A stretch of 64,000 nucleotides of DNA from Pedosphaera parvula Ellin514 (GCF_000172555.1 NZ_ABOX02000010.1:62001-126000), one strand, 5' to 3'. Counted from the stretch's first letter, positions 1 to 9,326 are shown. Numbers and translations: made by a program. The notes: generated from the sequence alone by a model not told the origin.

Positions 1-124
1 ATTTTTGCAAGTCCACCTTCTCCACGACATCCTTTGGGCGCATCGCTCGCCAGGCCTCATCCAACGCCGCCGCCGCCTGCAGGTGACCAGCACCCGCCGT
101 AATCGTTGCAATCAAAACGCGCAT
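1..124 (-). CDS. MGDG synthase-like glycosyltransferase, N-terminal fragment (runs off window)
   Basis: Partial gene. The start codon is at 124 and about 41 codons lie inside the window. The peptide opens MRVLIATITAGAGHLQAAAA and continues with a helix rich in acidic and basic residues. This is the pattern of the MGDG-synthase/processive diacylglycerol glycosyltransferase N-terminal domain: a hydrophobic strand, then a glycine-rich turn with G-H, then an Ala-rich helix. Members transfer a hexose from a nucleotide sugar to diacylglycerol at the inner membrane face. The acceptor and sugar cannot be judged from 41 residues. A plain UDP-glycosyltransferase with a similar N-terminus is the main alternative. 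It is too short for an ORF-length filter but reads cleanly. Confidence 0.6.
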   Translation of the reverse strand, partial: MRVLIATITAGAGHLQAAAALDEAWRAMRPKDVVEKVDLQK

Positions 125-206
125 AGTTTGGTTCCGAACCCTCCCGCCTGGGAAGTCTCCCCCCAAACTTGCCTGAGCTTCGGCACCGTGAGAAGCTGAA
201 AAGCGT

Positions 207-344
207 CTATTTCGAAGCCTGCAAGTACGACAGAAGATCGCGCAATTCCTCTTCGCTTAATGCGCCGCCCACGCCCTCCGGCATATCGCCAATCAGAGAA
301 AAGGTTCGCGATGCAGTTCGTACACGAGTATCCTTATCAAGTTG
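207..344 (-). pseudogene. 3' remnant of a PVC-type cytochrome/heme-binding protein gene
   Basis: Reading the minus strand from 344 to the TAG at 207-209 gives 45 residues with D-M-P-E-G-V followed by S-E-E-E-L-R-D-L-L-S-Y-L. This is the hallmark end of PVC cytochrome c/dehydrogenase proteins, an M-P-x-G-L motif followed by an acidic helix ending in a Y-L or F-L pair. The large fusion at 2843-7483 carries the related stretch M-P-S-G-L-I-D-S-L. An in-frame TAG sits directly upstream (345-347) and no start codon or heme motif remains. It appears to be a truncated gene tail lying just upstream of, and co-directional with, the glycosyltransferase at 1-124. The match is short. Confidence 0.45.
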
Positions 345-378
345 CTAAATCACAACGATCGACTCTCTCTCACTAACG

Positions 379-711
379 ATGAAGGCCGCTTCCAAATTCG
401 CAATTGTGTTGGTCACAGCACCAAATCTGAATGTCGCCCGGCAATTATCAAAATTAGCCTTGGAAAAGCGCCTGGTGGCCTGCGCCAATCTGATACCAAA
501 AATTGAGTCGCACTACTGGTGGCAGGGCAGAGTTGAAAAAAGTGCTGAGGTTTTAGTGATTATGAAAAGCACTAAGTCCAAGCTGCCAGCTCTGGAAAAA
601 CTCATTTTAGCTGAGCACCCGTACGACACGCCCGAATTTCTTGTGCTCCCCGTGAACTTTGGAACGGAACGATACCTGGATTGGATCACCAGGTCGGTCA
701 CTGCAAAGTAA
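379..711 (+). CDS. cutA: CutA1 family divalent cation tolerance protein
   Basis: 110 residues, normal for CutA1, a small trimeric ferredoxin-fold protein linked to divalent metal tolerance, whose exact biochemical role is unsettled. Diagnostic features are the N-terminal V-T-A-P strand followed by an A-R-x-L helix, the R-L-V-A-C-A-N segment (Cys conserved in the family), the S-x-Y-W-W-Q-G-R strand with the paired tryptophans, the E-V-L-V-I-M-K-S/T strand, and H-P-Y-D-T-P-E near residues 75-81. The ATG at 379 gives a start just before the first strand. The next gene starts 21 nt downstream on the same strand, so co-transcription with it is likely. Confidence 0.93.
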   Translation: MKAASKFAIVLVTAPNLNVARQLSKLALEKRLVACANLIPKIESHYWWQGRVEKSAEVLVIMKSTKSKLPALEKLILAEHPYDTPEFLVLPVNFGTERYLDWITRSVTAK

Positions 712-732
712 AGACCAGGATTCGCTACTTCC

Positions 733-1128
733 ATGAGCAGTTCATCATCCCAACTTAAGCCTGTAGGTTTGATTGATGGCAAGCTTCGTCCCTGCCCTGA
801 TTCACCCAACTGCGCCTGCAGTCAAAACGCTGATCAACAACATCTCATCGAACCTTTCCAATTCAACGGTTCCCGTTCAGAGGCTTGGAGCCGGCTCAAA
901 CAAGCCCTGCTAACCCAAAAACGGGTTACGATTATCACCGATTCCTCAAACTATCTTCACCTTGAATTCCGTAGCGTAATCCTGCGTTTCGTGGATGACG
1001 TCGAATTTTTATTGGCTGAAAATGTCATCCACGTTCGCTCCGCTTCCCGTGTCGGTTACTCGGATCTGGGAGTGAATCGCCGTCGTCTCGAGACCATTCG
1101 CCGTGCTTTTAATCAATTGAATCTCTGA
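733..1128 (+). CDS. DUF1499 family protein
   Basis: 131 residues. The N-terminal block G-K-L-R-P-C-P-D-S-P-N-C-A-C-S-Q is the DUF1499 signature (C-P-x-S-P-N-C-V-x-S). It is followed by a W-x-x-L helix and a strand pattern ending in the V-R-S-A-S-R-V-G-Y-S-D-L-G-V-N-R-R-R-x-E motif that closes this family. No signal peptide or membrane segment is visible, although many relatives are membrane-associated or lipoprotein-like. Molecular function is unknown for the family. The gene follows cutA by 21 nt. The two conserved cysteines near residues 17 and 23 could bind metal or form a disulphide, which is inference. Confidence 0.88.
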   Translation: MSSSSSQLKPVGLIDGKLRPCPDSPNCACSQNADQQHLIEPFQFNGSRSEAWSRLKQALLTQKRVTIITDSSNYLHLEFRSVILRFVDDVEFLLAENVIHVRSASRVGYSDLGVNRRRLETIRRAFNQLNL

Positions 1129-1186
1129 TTGCATTAGGAGCTTGTGATAAGCAACCCTTTTCCCTTACGTTGCGACACAATCACCG

Positions 1187-2842
1187 ATGACCTGGTCACA
1201 ACAATATGATCCGTTGGGCAATGCTGCCCTTTCCACAATTTTAGCTGCTCTGCCGGTGGCAGCTCTGCTTGGATCCATAGCCCTCTTCAAAATCCGCATT
1301 CATTTTGCCGCCATCGGCGGGTTGCTTGTCGCACTCGCGGTGGCAATCTTGGTGTTTCACATGCCAGTGAAACTTGCAGCCGCAACTACATTTTATGGCG
1401 CAGCCTATGGCTTGTTTCCGATCGGTTGGATTATCTTAAACCTGATTTTTCTCTATCAACTCACGGTTGAGAACGGCTACTTCACCATTCTCCGCAGCAG
1501 CCTGGCAACCCTGGCTCCTGACCCGCGCATCCAGGTAATCCTCATTGCCTTTTGTTTTGGTGCTTTCTTCGAAGGTGCGGCCGGCTTCGGCACTCCGGTC
1601 GCCGTAACCGCCGCCATTCTCATCCAACTCGGATTCAAACCGCTCCAGGCTTCAGGATTGTCACTGATTGCCAACACAGCACCAGTGGCTTTCGGCGCTT
1701 TGGGAACACCGGTCATCGCCCTCAGCAAAGTTACCGGCATCAGCGAGCTTGCGCTCTCCGCAATGATTGGACGGCAGTTGCCCTTCTTTTCCTTGCTCAT
1801 TCCTTTTTGGGTGGTCTGGGCTTTTGCCGGATTCCGCGGCATGATCGCAATCTGGCCGGCAGCTCTGACAGCAGGGCTTGCGTTCGCCATACCTCAATTC
1901 CTCGTTTCGAACTTCCATGGCCCCTGGCTCGTGGACATAATCGCTTCGCTTTGCGCCATGGCCGCGGTTGCCATCCTCTTACGTTTTTGGCAACCAAAGG
2001 CAATTTGGAAGCACGATACTCAAACCGCATCCGATGCACCAACTTCACTTCCTCACCATGGCGGCATGGTTGCTCGCGCCTGGACCCCATGGATTCTCCT
2101 AACCGCTTTCGTTTTCATCTGGGGTGTGCCGAAGGTCAAGGCAGGTCTCGATTCCCTCTCGACTCCCAAATGGGAAGTTCCAGCTTTGCACAACGCCATC
2201 GTCCGCGTGCCGCCAGTAGTTGTACCTCCCACGCCCAATAAGCCAACTATGGCAGAGCCTGCGATCTTTACCCTCAATTATTTATCAGCCACGGGAACAG
2301 GAATTCTTGTCGCTGCCATTATCAGTGGTTTCATCATGGGTTTCTCTTTCAAAGAGCTCATTCGTACCTATTGGAAGACTTTGGTCCGCGTGCGCTACTC
2401 CCTGGTCACAATTGCAGCCATGCTCGCTCTTGGGTATGTCACGCGCTATTCCGGCACGGATGTCACATTAGGTCTCGCACTCGCCAAAACCGGCAAACTG
2501 TACCCATTCTTTGGCACACTCCTCGGTTGGCTCGGCGTTGCCCTCACTGGCTCCGATACCGCTTCAAATGTTCTCTTCGGCAGTCTCCAAAAGATTACGG
2601 CTCAACAAACCGGAATCTCGCCCACACTCATGGCAGCGGCCAACAGCTCCGGCGGTGTCATGGGCAAAATGGTCGATGCCCAAAGCATCGTTGTCGCCAG
2701 CACGGCCACGAACTGGTACGGCGGCGAAGGGAGCATCCTCCGCTTCGTTTTCTTTCACAGCATCGCACTCGCTGCACTCGTCGGAATTCTCGTCTTCCTG
2801 CAAGCCTATGTTTTACCGTTTTGCAAACTGGTGGTGCGCTGA
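1187..2842 (+). CDS. lldP: L-lactate permease (LctP/LldP family)
   Basis: 551 residues with about 12-14 hydrophobic segments, the size of LldP-type lactate/glycolate:proton symporters. Family-specific blocks are the N-terminal W-x-Q-x-Y-D-P-L-G-N, the A-x-x-F-G-A-F-F-E-G-A-A-G-F-G-T-P-V-A pore motif near residues 122-140, F-G-A-L-G-T-P-V in the next segment, and L-T-G-S-D-T-A-S-N-V-L-F-G near 445-457 with A-N-S-S-G-G-V-M-G-K-M in the following helix. A hydrophilic, Pro/Thr-rich loop around residues 275-355 is longer than in many relatives. The stop codon at 2840-2842 abuts the stop of the opposing gene at 2843, leaving no room for a terminator. No lactate dehydrogenase gene is adjacent, so the in vivo substrate is inferred from family. 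Confidence 0.92.
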   Translation: MTWSQQYDPLGNAALSTILAALPVAALLGSIALFKIRIHFAAIGGLLVALAVAILVFHMPVKLAAATTFYGAAYGLFPIGWIILNLIFLYQLTVENGYFTILRSSLATLAPDPRIQVILIAFCFGAFFEGAAGFGTPVAVTAAILIQLGFKPLQASGLSLIANTAPVAFGALGTPVIALSKVTGISELALSAMIGRQLPFFSLLIPFWVVWAFAGFRGMIAIWPAALTAGLAFAIPQFLVSNFHGPWLVDIIASLCAMAAVAILLRFWQPKAIWKHDTQTASDAPTSLPHHGGMVARAWTPWILLTAFVFIWGVPKVKAGLDSLSTPKWEVPALHNAIVRVPPVVVPPTPNKPTMAEPAIFTLNYLSATGTGILVAAIISGFIMGFSFKELIRTYWKTLVRVRYSLVTIAAMLALGYVTRYSGTDVTLGLALAKTGKLYPFFGTLLGWLGVALTGSDTASNVLFGSLQKITAQQTGISPTLMAAANSSGGVMGKMVDAQSIVVASTATNWYGGEGSILRFVFFHSIALAALVGILVFLQAYVLPFCKLVVR

Positions 2843-5800
2843 TTAATTGGTCAGGAAAGTTCCATCCGGAGTTTCCAGCCTCACCGCGTCCGGTAATTTC
2901 TTCGAGTCGAGCTTCACGATTACCACGTGGTTGCCAGCCGTAAGTTCGGGTAATTTGCCGGTCGCCATCGGGTTGCCATCCACCCACATCCCACAACCAT
3001 CCGCCCCTGTCAGCGCGAGATGCACGGTGCCATTCCTGGGAACTTGCAATTGTGCCGCCGCATAAACTGCCTTTGGATCACGATCCTTTACCGAGTCCAG
3101 CGCGGCCTGCAAATCAGACTTCATCAAATGCCCGTCTACCAGCGTGTAAGCCTGAGTCCAGCCGCCATCGGTTAACTTGCTTTTCAACACCTTGTCATCT
3201 CCAAACTGCGCCACATCTATGGTCGCCGGATACAATCTCCACAACCTCGCCACATTCCCCTTTGAAGCGTCGTATGTGCCCGGCTTGCCAAGGTCGGAAA
3301 GGAAACGGAACAAGTTAAGCCGCTCACTGCTGCTCAAGGAGTCAATCAATCCCGACGGCATCAAGGAATTTCCCATCTTCCGATTCTTAATATTGTTCTT
3401 GGGAATCGAAACTTCCTTATCCGTCGTATCACGCAAGACAAGTTGCTCGTTATTTTCACGAACCAGGATGCCGGATATTTCCTCTCCATCTTTCGTCTCA
3501 ATCAGCAGGGAATGGTATCCTTCCTTGATTTTGCGGTTCGGATAAAAAACGGATTCCACCAGGTAATCCGGCTGTGCACTGGCTCCAATGCTGGTCAAAT
3601 CCGGCCCCACTTTTCCACCCACGCCACCAATGGCATGACAATTAACACAGCCAATTTCCTTGCGTCTGAAAATTTGCTCACCCAGCTTTGCATCCCCCTC
3701 TCGAATGGAGGTTTTGGCGAGCAACCGCATTTCAGCGTCGGACAAGCCCTGTCCTTCGCCTTCCAAATCTGCGCCTCGCGTCAGCGCCACCACCAAATCC
3801 GGTTCGTTGCGCCCGCCTTCACGCGCAACTTTCAAACCAGCCTTCGCCATGACTGCGGGCAAGCCTTCTTTCGGCAATGCCTTCGCCACCGCTGTCGATG
3901 CACCTTTGATACCCAACAATGAACGCCACAACTCCACCGCTTCCTTTTCGGTCTTCGCATCACTCAATAATGAAATGAGTGGCTGCTTGGCCTGTTCCAT
4001 GTCCAAGCCGGCCAGGGCCATCACAGAACCACGCCGAACCACGGCATCATTTTCTTTGCTGGCCAGCGGCAGCAATTTGGCAACAATTTCTTTGCCACCC
4101 ATTTCCCGCAAACCATCAAATGCCGCACGTTTCGTGCCCTCAGTCGACTTTTTGTCAGTTGCAATCGCCAGAATTTGGTCGCTCAACCCGCTGCATTTCC
4201 AGGTCCCGGCCAATCTCAAAGCCACCTTGCGGATCTTCTCGTCGGAATCAGCAAACAACTTGCTGACACCGTCCAAATCTCCTGAAGGCTTCGCATTTCT
4301 CTGTTTCATCGCATCGGAAAGCGCGGCCAAAGCTCGCACCGAAGCCTCCGCATCCAAACCGCCATCCAGGAGTTGATCAAAAAGCCGTTTCAACTCCTTC
4401 TCACTTCCCGCCTGGCCAATCAACTCAATCCACGGTCCATTCCCATCGCGCTGGATGGCCGTTTTGCTCAACACCTGCCCGAGCACGATATTTGCCTGAG
4501 CCGGTTCAATGGCCTTCAAAGCAAATTCCAACTGTTTCTCCCGCCCTGCCGGATTCCATTGACCCGACTGCACGGCATCCAACCATGGCTTTGCCAGATC
4601 ATTGATGCTCAGCCACACCGCATAATCCAGGAATGGATCCATCGGTTTGTTCAAAATGTTCAACACTAATTCAGCTGAGCGAGCACTCGGCATTTCAGCC
4701 AAGGCTCTTGCTGCTTCGATGCGCACTCTCGGAAAATCATCCATTGACCGTTTCTCGAGCAATTCCATTGGATTCTTGAGACGTGGATGCCAATAACTCA
4801 CCACACGCGTCGCCGCGGCCCGGATGTGTCCATCCTTTGCCTCCAGCATTCTGTCCAACAACGCAGGTTCCACCACATCGACTGCTTGATACATCCATAA
4901 CGCCTGTAGCAGGGCCGTTTCATCCTTTTGCTCCTTCGTCCATTTAACCAGGTCAGGAACAATCTTCACCCCCCTCTCCACCAATACGCGTTTGGCCTGT
5001 TGTTGATTGTATTTGTTTGGCGAAACAAGCTGTTCGAACAACTCCTTATTCGAAGCTTTTACCAGCTCCGGCCGTTTCAGCAAGGGACGTCCCTTGGCCG
5101 CAACCCGCCAGATGCGCCCATGCTCATGGTCACGACGCGGATCGCGGAAATCCACTTCGCCATGCTGAATAATCGGATTGGACCAATCCGCAATATAAAG
5201 CGCGCCATCCGGCCCAAGTTTCACATCAATCGGCCGGAAGGTGACGTTGGTGCTGCGAATCAGGTCTGGCAATTCCTTGGAAGCATAAGCCGAATCCTTC
5301 TCATCCACCGCAAAGCGAACCACTCGATGCGCCCGGAAATCACAGGTAATCGCATTCCCCTGCCAATCATCCGGGAATTGCTTGCTATAGATGATTTCCA
5401 ATCCGCAAAACTTCGGATAGTTCCCCGGACTGACACTCTTCAACTCCCGGCGCATCGATGCGTAAGTGAAATAGGTTGCTCCAGGAATTCCGTAAGTAAT
5501 CCCTTGATTACCCGCACCATCAGTCACAAACGACTGCCCGAAATCGTCAAATTGATGTCCCCACGGATTGCAGAAACCTTTCAAATAAACTCCCAACTCC
5601 ACCGTCGACGGACGCAAATGCCAGATGCCGCCGCTGTTCAAACGCTCCACTCCATTCTGCGTTTCCATATGGCTGTGGATGTATATTGATTGATCGAAAT
5701 AAAGCATCCCATCCGGCCCCCAATGCAGCGTATGCACGATATGATGGGTATCCTCCGTGCCGAATCCTGAAAGCACAATTCGCTTCTGGTCTGCTTTGCC

Positions 5801-7483
5801 ATCGCCATCCGTGTCCTTAAAGTGAATCAACTGCGTCCCCTGTCCGACATAGACTCCACCATCCCCCGGCTCCACGCCCGTGGGAATCAGCAGGCCATCG
5901 GCAAAAACCGTCGACTTGTCCACCTTACCGACTCCTTTCGTATCCTCGAGAATAAGAACTTTGTCGTTGGCTTCCTGCCCTGGTTGAATCTGGGGATAAA
6001 CTTCCGAACCCACCACCCACAACCGACCTTGCGGATCAAAGTTCATCTGGGTCGGCTTGGCGATGAGAGGACTTTCGGCATAGAGACTAACCTCAAACCC
6101 GGGTGCCACATCAAAATCAGGCAATGGCAACGGCTTTGTATTCTCCCTAAACGAATTGTCCGGTTTCACTTGATTCTTGGCTACGTTTGCTTCGGACTTC
6201 TTCACACGAACTAACTCAAAATTATGCGCCACAGGCATGCGCAATTGAGCGATCTTTTGCTCCTGTTCCGCCACCAAAGGATCGAACATCGGGATCTCCT
6301 TGGCATTTTGACCCTGTTCGTATTTGCGGAATCCGAAGAGATAGGTTTCGTTCTGGGGACGCCAGCGATCAAAATAAAGCCGGTTCTTCTTTAGAATGGC
6401 TTTGCGCAATTCCTCGGCCTGATCCCATTGCGGCCCTTGAGTAATCGCGACTCCTTTTTCCCAATCCTTCTCGGTCCCGGATGCAACTACGTTTCCATCC
6501 ACTCTCAATTCATAGTGTCCAGTCTTCAACCCATGCACCTGAACCAGTGAAGGCGCATCTGCCGTGTGAACCAACCCATGGTTGTCCCGCAACACCGGTT
6601 CTACCAACTGCAAATCAATGCTCGTAAACCGCACCTGGTCGGCACCCTTTTCCAGTTTGGAAACCTTCGTCCCATAGCTGCCGTCTGTAATCTTTCCTTC
6701 GGCCGTGATTTCCACACGCCAAAGATTCGGCTCCCAGACAAACCCTTTCTCCATCGCTTCAGCCATCCGCAGGTAACCATAATCAGAAAGGTGGATGCCG
6801 TTCTCCGTGTTGGCATGGGGAGGACGTACCAAGGTCCCGTCACCCAGCAAATTATTATATAGCGAAACGTAGTAAGCCTTCCGTTCCGTCGCAATTTCAT
6901 TAACCGCCTTGGCATACAACGCCAGGTTCTTGTTATGCTCCGTGGGATCAGGTAAAGGCGCACCCAAAGCCTCATGGCGAACTGGCGTCAGCATGATAAA
7001 GCGCAACGACTTGTTGGTGCAAACGGTCTGGATGGTATCCAACAGTTTGTTCAGGTCAGCCTTGAACTTCGGCAATCCCGCTTCTCCGTCAAAAGAACTG
7101 GCCATTCCATAACCCACGATCACGACCGTCGGCTGCAATGTCTCAATCTGCTCCTTCAGCTTTTCGAATCCTTTTCCCGGTTTATCAAAATCAAAGCTGG
7201 CGCGTGAAATCCCTTCCGGCGTATCAGCGCTCCACCCCAGGTTGCGGAAGGTCACATTCCTTTCGGGAAACCGCACGGTAAGTCGCTCCTCAACGTACCC
7301 GTAGGATTGTTCCCGCTCGATCAGTGTGTCTCCAATCAAAACCACCCGGTCACCATCCTTTAAATCCAACGTTGGCTTGGGTAGTGCCCCAACAAAGCTG
7401 CCAACTGTCGCGCTAATAACGGTGGCGAGCAAAAAAGCCACAGCCCGTCCACCGCGCTTCATATGAGACAAATCAGATTTCAT
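2843..7483 (-). CDS. Giant exported PVC-type protein: SGNH hydrolase + dehydrogenase propeller + HEAT + cytochrome c
   Basis: 1546 residues. Order of parts: export signal (about 8-35), SGNH/GDSL-like domain (about 45-245) with V-V-L-I-G-D-T in place of G-D-S at residues 51-53 and a C-terminal N-G-I-H-L-S block, a linker to about 450, a PVC-type membrane-bound dehydrogenase six-bladed propeller (about 455-815, starting P-G-F-E-V-S-L-Y-A), a HEAT-like helical region (about 830-1230), a c-type cytochrome with C-V-N-C-H at about 1278-1282, and M-P-S-G-L-I-D-S-L near 1375, then a C-terminal domain. Likely periplasmic or surface oxidation of a sugar or ester substrate, passing electrons to the heme. 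An alternative ATG at 7462 (residue 8) gives a more usual signal peptide. Neither start has a good Shine-Dalgarno sequence. The Thr in the GDS position could still be a nucleophile, which is inference. Confidence 0.9.
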   Translation of the reverse strand: MKSDLSHMKRGGRAVAFLLATVISATVGSFVGALPKPTLDLKDGDRVVLIGDTLIEREQSYGYVEERLTVRFPERNVTFRNLGWSADTPEGISRASFDFDKPGKGFEKLKEQIETLQPTVVIVGYGMASSFDGEAGLPKFKADLNKLLDTIQTVCTNKSLRFIMLTPVRHEALGAPLPDPTEHNKNLALYAKAVNEIATERKAYYVSLYNNLLGDGTLVRPPHANTENGIHLSDYGYLRMAEAMEKGFVWEPNLWRVEITAEGKITDGSYGTKVSKLEKGADQVRFTSIDLQLVEPVLRDNHGLVHTADAPSLVQVHGLKTGHYELRVDGNVVASGTEKDWEKGVAITQGPQWDQAEELRKAILKKNRLYFDRWRPQNETYLFGFRKYEQGQNAKEIPMFDPLVAEQEQKIAQLRMPVAHNFELVRVKKSEANVAKNQVKPDNSFRENTKPLPLPDFDVAPGFEVSLYAESPLIAKPTQMNFDPQGRLWVVGSEVYPQIQPGQEANDKVLILEDTKGVGKVDKSTVFADGLLIPTGVEPGDGGVYVGQGTQLIHFKDTDGDGKADQKRIVLSGFGTEDTHHIVHTLHWGPDGMLYFDQSIYIHSHMETQNGVERLNSGGIWHLRPSTVELGVYLKGFCNPWGHQFDDFGQSFVTDGAGNQGITYGIPGATYFTYASMRRELKSVSPGNYPKFCGLEIIYSKQFPDDWQGNAITCDFRAHRVVRFAVDEKDSAYASKELPDLIRSTNVTFRPIDVKLGPDGALYIADWSNPIIQHGEVDFRDPRRDHEHGRIWRVAAKGRPLLKRPELVKASNKELFEQLVSPNKYNQQQAKRVLVERGVKIVPDLVKWTKEQKDETALLQALWMYQAVDVVEPALLDRMLEAKDGHIRAAATRVVSYWHPRLKNPMELLEKRSMDDFPRVRIEAARALAEMPSARSAELVLNILNKPMDPFLDYAVWLSINDLAKPWLDAVQSGQWNPAGREKQLEFALKAIEPAQANIVLGQVLSKTAIQRDGNGPWIELIGQAGSEKELKRLFDQLLDGGLDAEASVRALAALSDAMKQRNAKPSGDLDGVSKLFADSDEKIRKVALRLAGTWKCSGLSDQILAIATDKKSTEGTKRAAFDGLREMGGKEIVAKLLPLASKENDAVVRRGSVMALAGLDMEQAKQPLISLLSDAKTEKEAVELWRSLLGIKGASTAVAKALPKEGLPAVMAKAGLKVAREGGRNEPDLVVALTRGADLEGEGQGLSDAEMRLLAKTSIREGDAKLGEQIFRRKEIGCVNCHAIGGVGGKVGPDLTSIGASAQPDYLVESVFYPNRKIKEGYHSLLIETKDGEEISGILVRENNEQLVLRDTTDKEVSIPKNNIKNRKMGNSLMPSGLIDSLSSSERLNLFRFLSDLGKPGTYDASKGNVARLWRLYPATIDVAQFGDDKVLKSKLTDGGWTQAYTLVDGHLMKSDLQAALDSVKDRDPKAVYAAAQLQVPRNGTVHLALTGADGCGMWVDGNPMATGKLPELTAGNHVVIVKLDSKKLPDAVRLETPDGTFLTN

Positions 7484-7718
7484 TAGTCGATTGTTATGGT
7501 TTAATGCTTACAGTAAACTGTTCCCGACCTTGCGAAGCAAGTACATGAACGAGTCCCTACAAGATATTCTGGGCAATCAGGTTCGAGCCATATCCCCATT
7601 TTGTTTGCGGCATGCATACTCGACGCCCCTGAATATGGGGAAATTCAGAAGAAACACTTTTCCTGCTGATTTCCAATTGAACATGCCGAATCCTGACGTA
7701 GATTGAGGTATGGGTGCC

Positions 7719-8483
7719 ATGGATCACAAGGTTATCGCGACGTTTCTGATATCGCTCCTTTGGTTCGTCTTGGCGGTTGGCGTACTAATGACGATCGCCA
7801 TTATTCATTGGAGACGTTCCCGCGTTCCCGGTCATACGGCCGATTTGGATTTACCCAAGTCCCCACGTCCCTATTGTCACTCAGCGGTTAAGAATTCATT
7901 GCTCCACCGCCCAACCTGTTGGCTGGCCATCAAAAATAAGAACCTTTTGACGATCCAATCCGCGCTCGCCTTGCATAACCCCAAACCTTGCTCCTGGCTC
8001 GAGGGCATTTCGGGCGATGGCGACCAAAAACTCTTCGTCTCCCCGCCTGTAAATGGTTGGGTGCTCGTCATCGGCTCGGCCCTGCCTGATCCCGGAGAGG
8101 ACATCGACGCCTGCTTCCGCTTCCTCCTCGATCTCAGCAGGAAAGTCGGCCATGTCCAATATTTCATCGCCAATACGGTCTTGAACTACCATGCCTGGGC
8201 CCAAATGGAATCCGGCCATGTCCTGCGCGGCTATGCTTGGGCTGGCAAAACACTTTGGAACCAGGGTCCAACCACCCAGGCAGAAATCGATCTGGCCATG
8301 AAATGCTACACCTATACCGATCCCGGTGAAGCACTGCCCTTCAGTTCGTCCGAACCGAGCGCCAGCAATTCCGAAAAGGTCCATCTCCTTGCCTCCCGCT
8401 GGAGCATCGACCCCGAAGAAATCGACGACCATTTCATCGACCAGGAATGGGGCATCGTCGGCGAACCCTCGAAACACTTTTGA
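7719..8483 (+). CDS. Conserved hypothetical membrane-anchored protein
   Basis: 254 residues from the ATG at 7719. An earlier in-frame ATG at 7710 lies only one base after the GAGG at 7705-7708, so 7719 (10 nt spacing) is preferred. One N-terminal transmembrane helix (residues about 7-29) is followed by a basic W-R-R-S-R stop-transfer segment. The soluble part carries well-ordered blocks: N-G-W-V-L-V-I-G, D-P-G-E-D-I-D-A-C-F-R-F-L-L-D-L-S, a V-Q-Y-F strand, and Y-A-W-A-G-K-T-L-W-N-Q-G. I recognise this as a widespread uncharacterised family but no function is known to me. It stands alone, transcribed away from the giant dehydrogenase gene. Confidence 0.75.
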   Translation: MDHKVIATFLISLLWFVLAVGVLMTIAIIHWRRSRVPGHTADLDLPKSPRPYCHSAVKNSLLHRPTCWLAIKNKNLLTIQSALALHNPKPCSWLEGISGDGDQKLFVSPPVNGWVLVIGSALPDPGEDIDACFRFLLDLSRKVGHVQYFIANTVLNYHAWAQMESGHVLRGYAWAGKTLWNQGPTTQAEIDLAMKCYTYTDPGEALPFSSSEPSASNSEKVHLLASRWSIDPEEIDDHFIDQEWGIVGEPSKHF

Positions 8484-9194
8484 TGCATCCCCCTCCGCAC
8501 GTTGCATCCAACCGGTAAATCCCTTGTTCATTCTGTCTCCAATATTTTTTTATCAGGTTAACCCAGTTTAAGTCAGTTTAGCTCAGTTCAACCAATTCCC
8601 CGGCACCCTCGCTTTGAATCCTCCCAAGCCACACTCCTGGAAAAAAATTGTCGAATCGCCGTTAAGTGCCGATAGCTGTCGCTGCCTGCCATTTCCCTCC
8701 CAACTCCGCCCTCCGACGCTCCTCCTCCATTTCCACCCAGGCACAAATCGCCCCTCCACCCCGCCTCCTGCCGGCCCCATACCAATGAATAACCTGCAGA
8801 CCATTTCATCATAAAAAATTTTTAACCGACTAATACCGACTATTGGCGTCTATTACCGTCCGAACCACTTACACGTATCAATCCCTGTCTCGCAAAAACT
8901 CCCGCTCGGAATTCGTAACCACACGACCCGCACATTGGGTGCTTGGGAATTTATCATTGGACATTTCTTTATCTCCCCTTTCATATGCCTCCCAGACTAC
9001 AAAACCCCCAACCGCTGTCAACCAATAAACCCATACATTCACATAGTATCAGTTTCCATAATCCTCCCACCCCGCCAATTCCGCCACCAGCTTCACTAAT
9101 CCTTCCCACCCCATCCGCGTAAACGACCGTGCTCGGAAGTGTAACCCATCACTCCGGATTGTTTGTTACCTACCACTCCGGTTCATACCGTGGA
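8484..9194. other. Long non-coding stretch
   Basis: About 700 bases without a convincing gene. A short degenerate tandem run lies at about 8556-8595 (units like CAGTTTA, GTCAGTTTA, CTCAGTT). Around 8820-8865 there is another run of similar ACCGACTA/GTCTATTACCG units. At 8957 the phrase CATTGGACATTT recurs at about 20421, suggesting a common intergenic filler of this genome. No tRNA, promoter pair or protein-like frame was seen. Confidence 0.5.
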
Positions 9195-9326
9195 TATTTT
9201 TTATGCAAAAGACTGGCCGGAGTGGGGGCGGAAATGAGTTTAACCGTGCTGGCCTACAACCTGAAACGCGTTTTGAACATCGTCAGCCTCGAGGATTTGA
9301 TCAAGGCCGTGGCAGTGAAGGAATAA
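9195..9326 (+). pseudogene. IS5/IS1182-type transposase C-terminal remnant
   Basis: The last 43 codons of a 65-codon open frame read Y-F-L-C-K-R-L-A-G-V-G-A-E-M-S-L-T-V-L-A-Y-N-L, then K-R-V-L-N-I. This is the conserved end of DDE transposases of the IS5/IS1182 group (x-F-L-x-K-x-L-x-x-V-x-T-E-M-S-L-H-V-L-A-Y-N-x-K-R). The catalytic D-D-E core is absent, and upstream sequence (9129-9194) does not look like transposase, so only the tail of the gene survives. The TAA at 9324-9326 is followed immediately by an intact intrinsic terminator. It sits next to the putative integron remnant, so this is a region with a history of mobile elements. Confidence 0.75.

Noticed and set aside
3660-5689. Several long plus-strand frames across 3.0-6.9 kb
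   Set aside because: They are antisense to the giant dehydrogenase fusion, whose domains are clear. Their residue make-up (many Cys, His, Pro, Arg) is that of a shadow frame.
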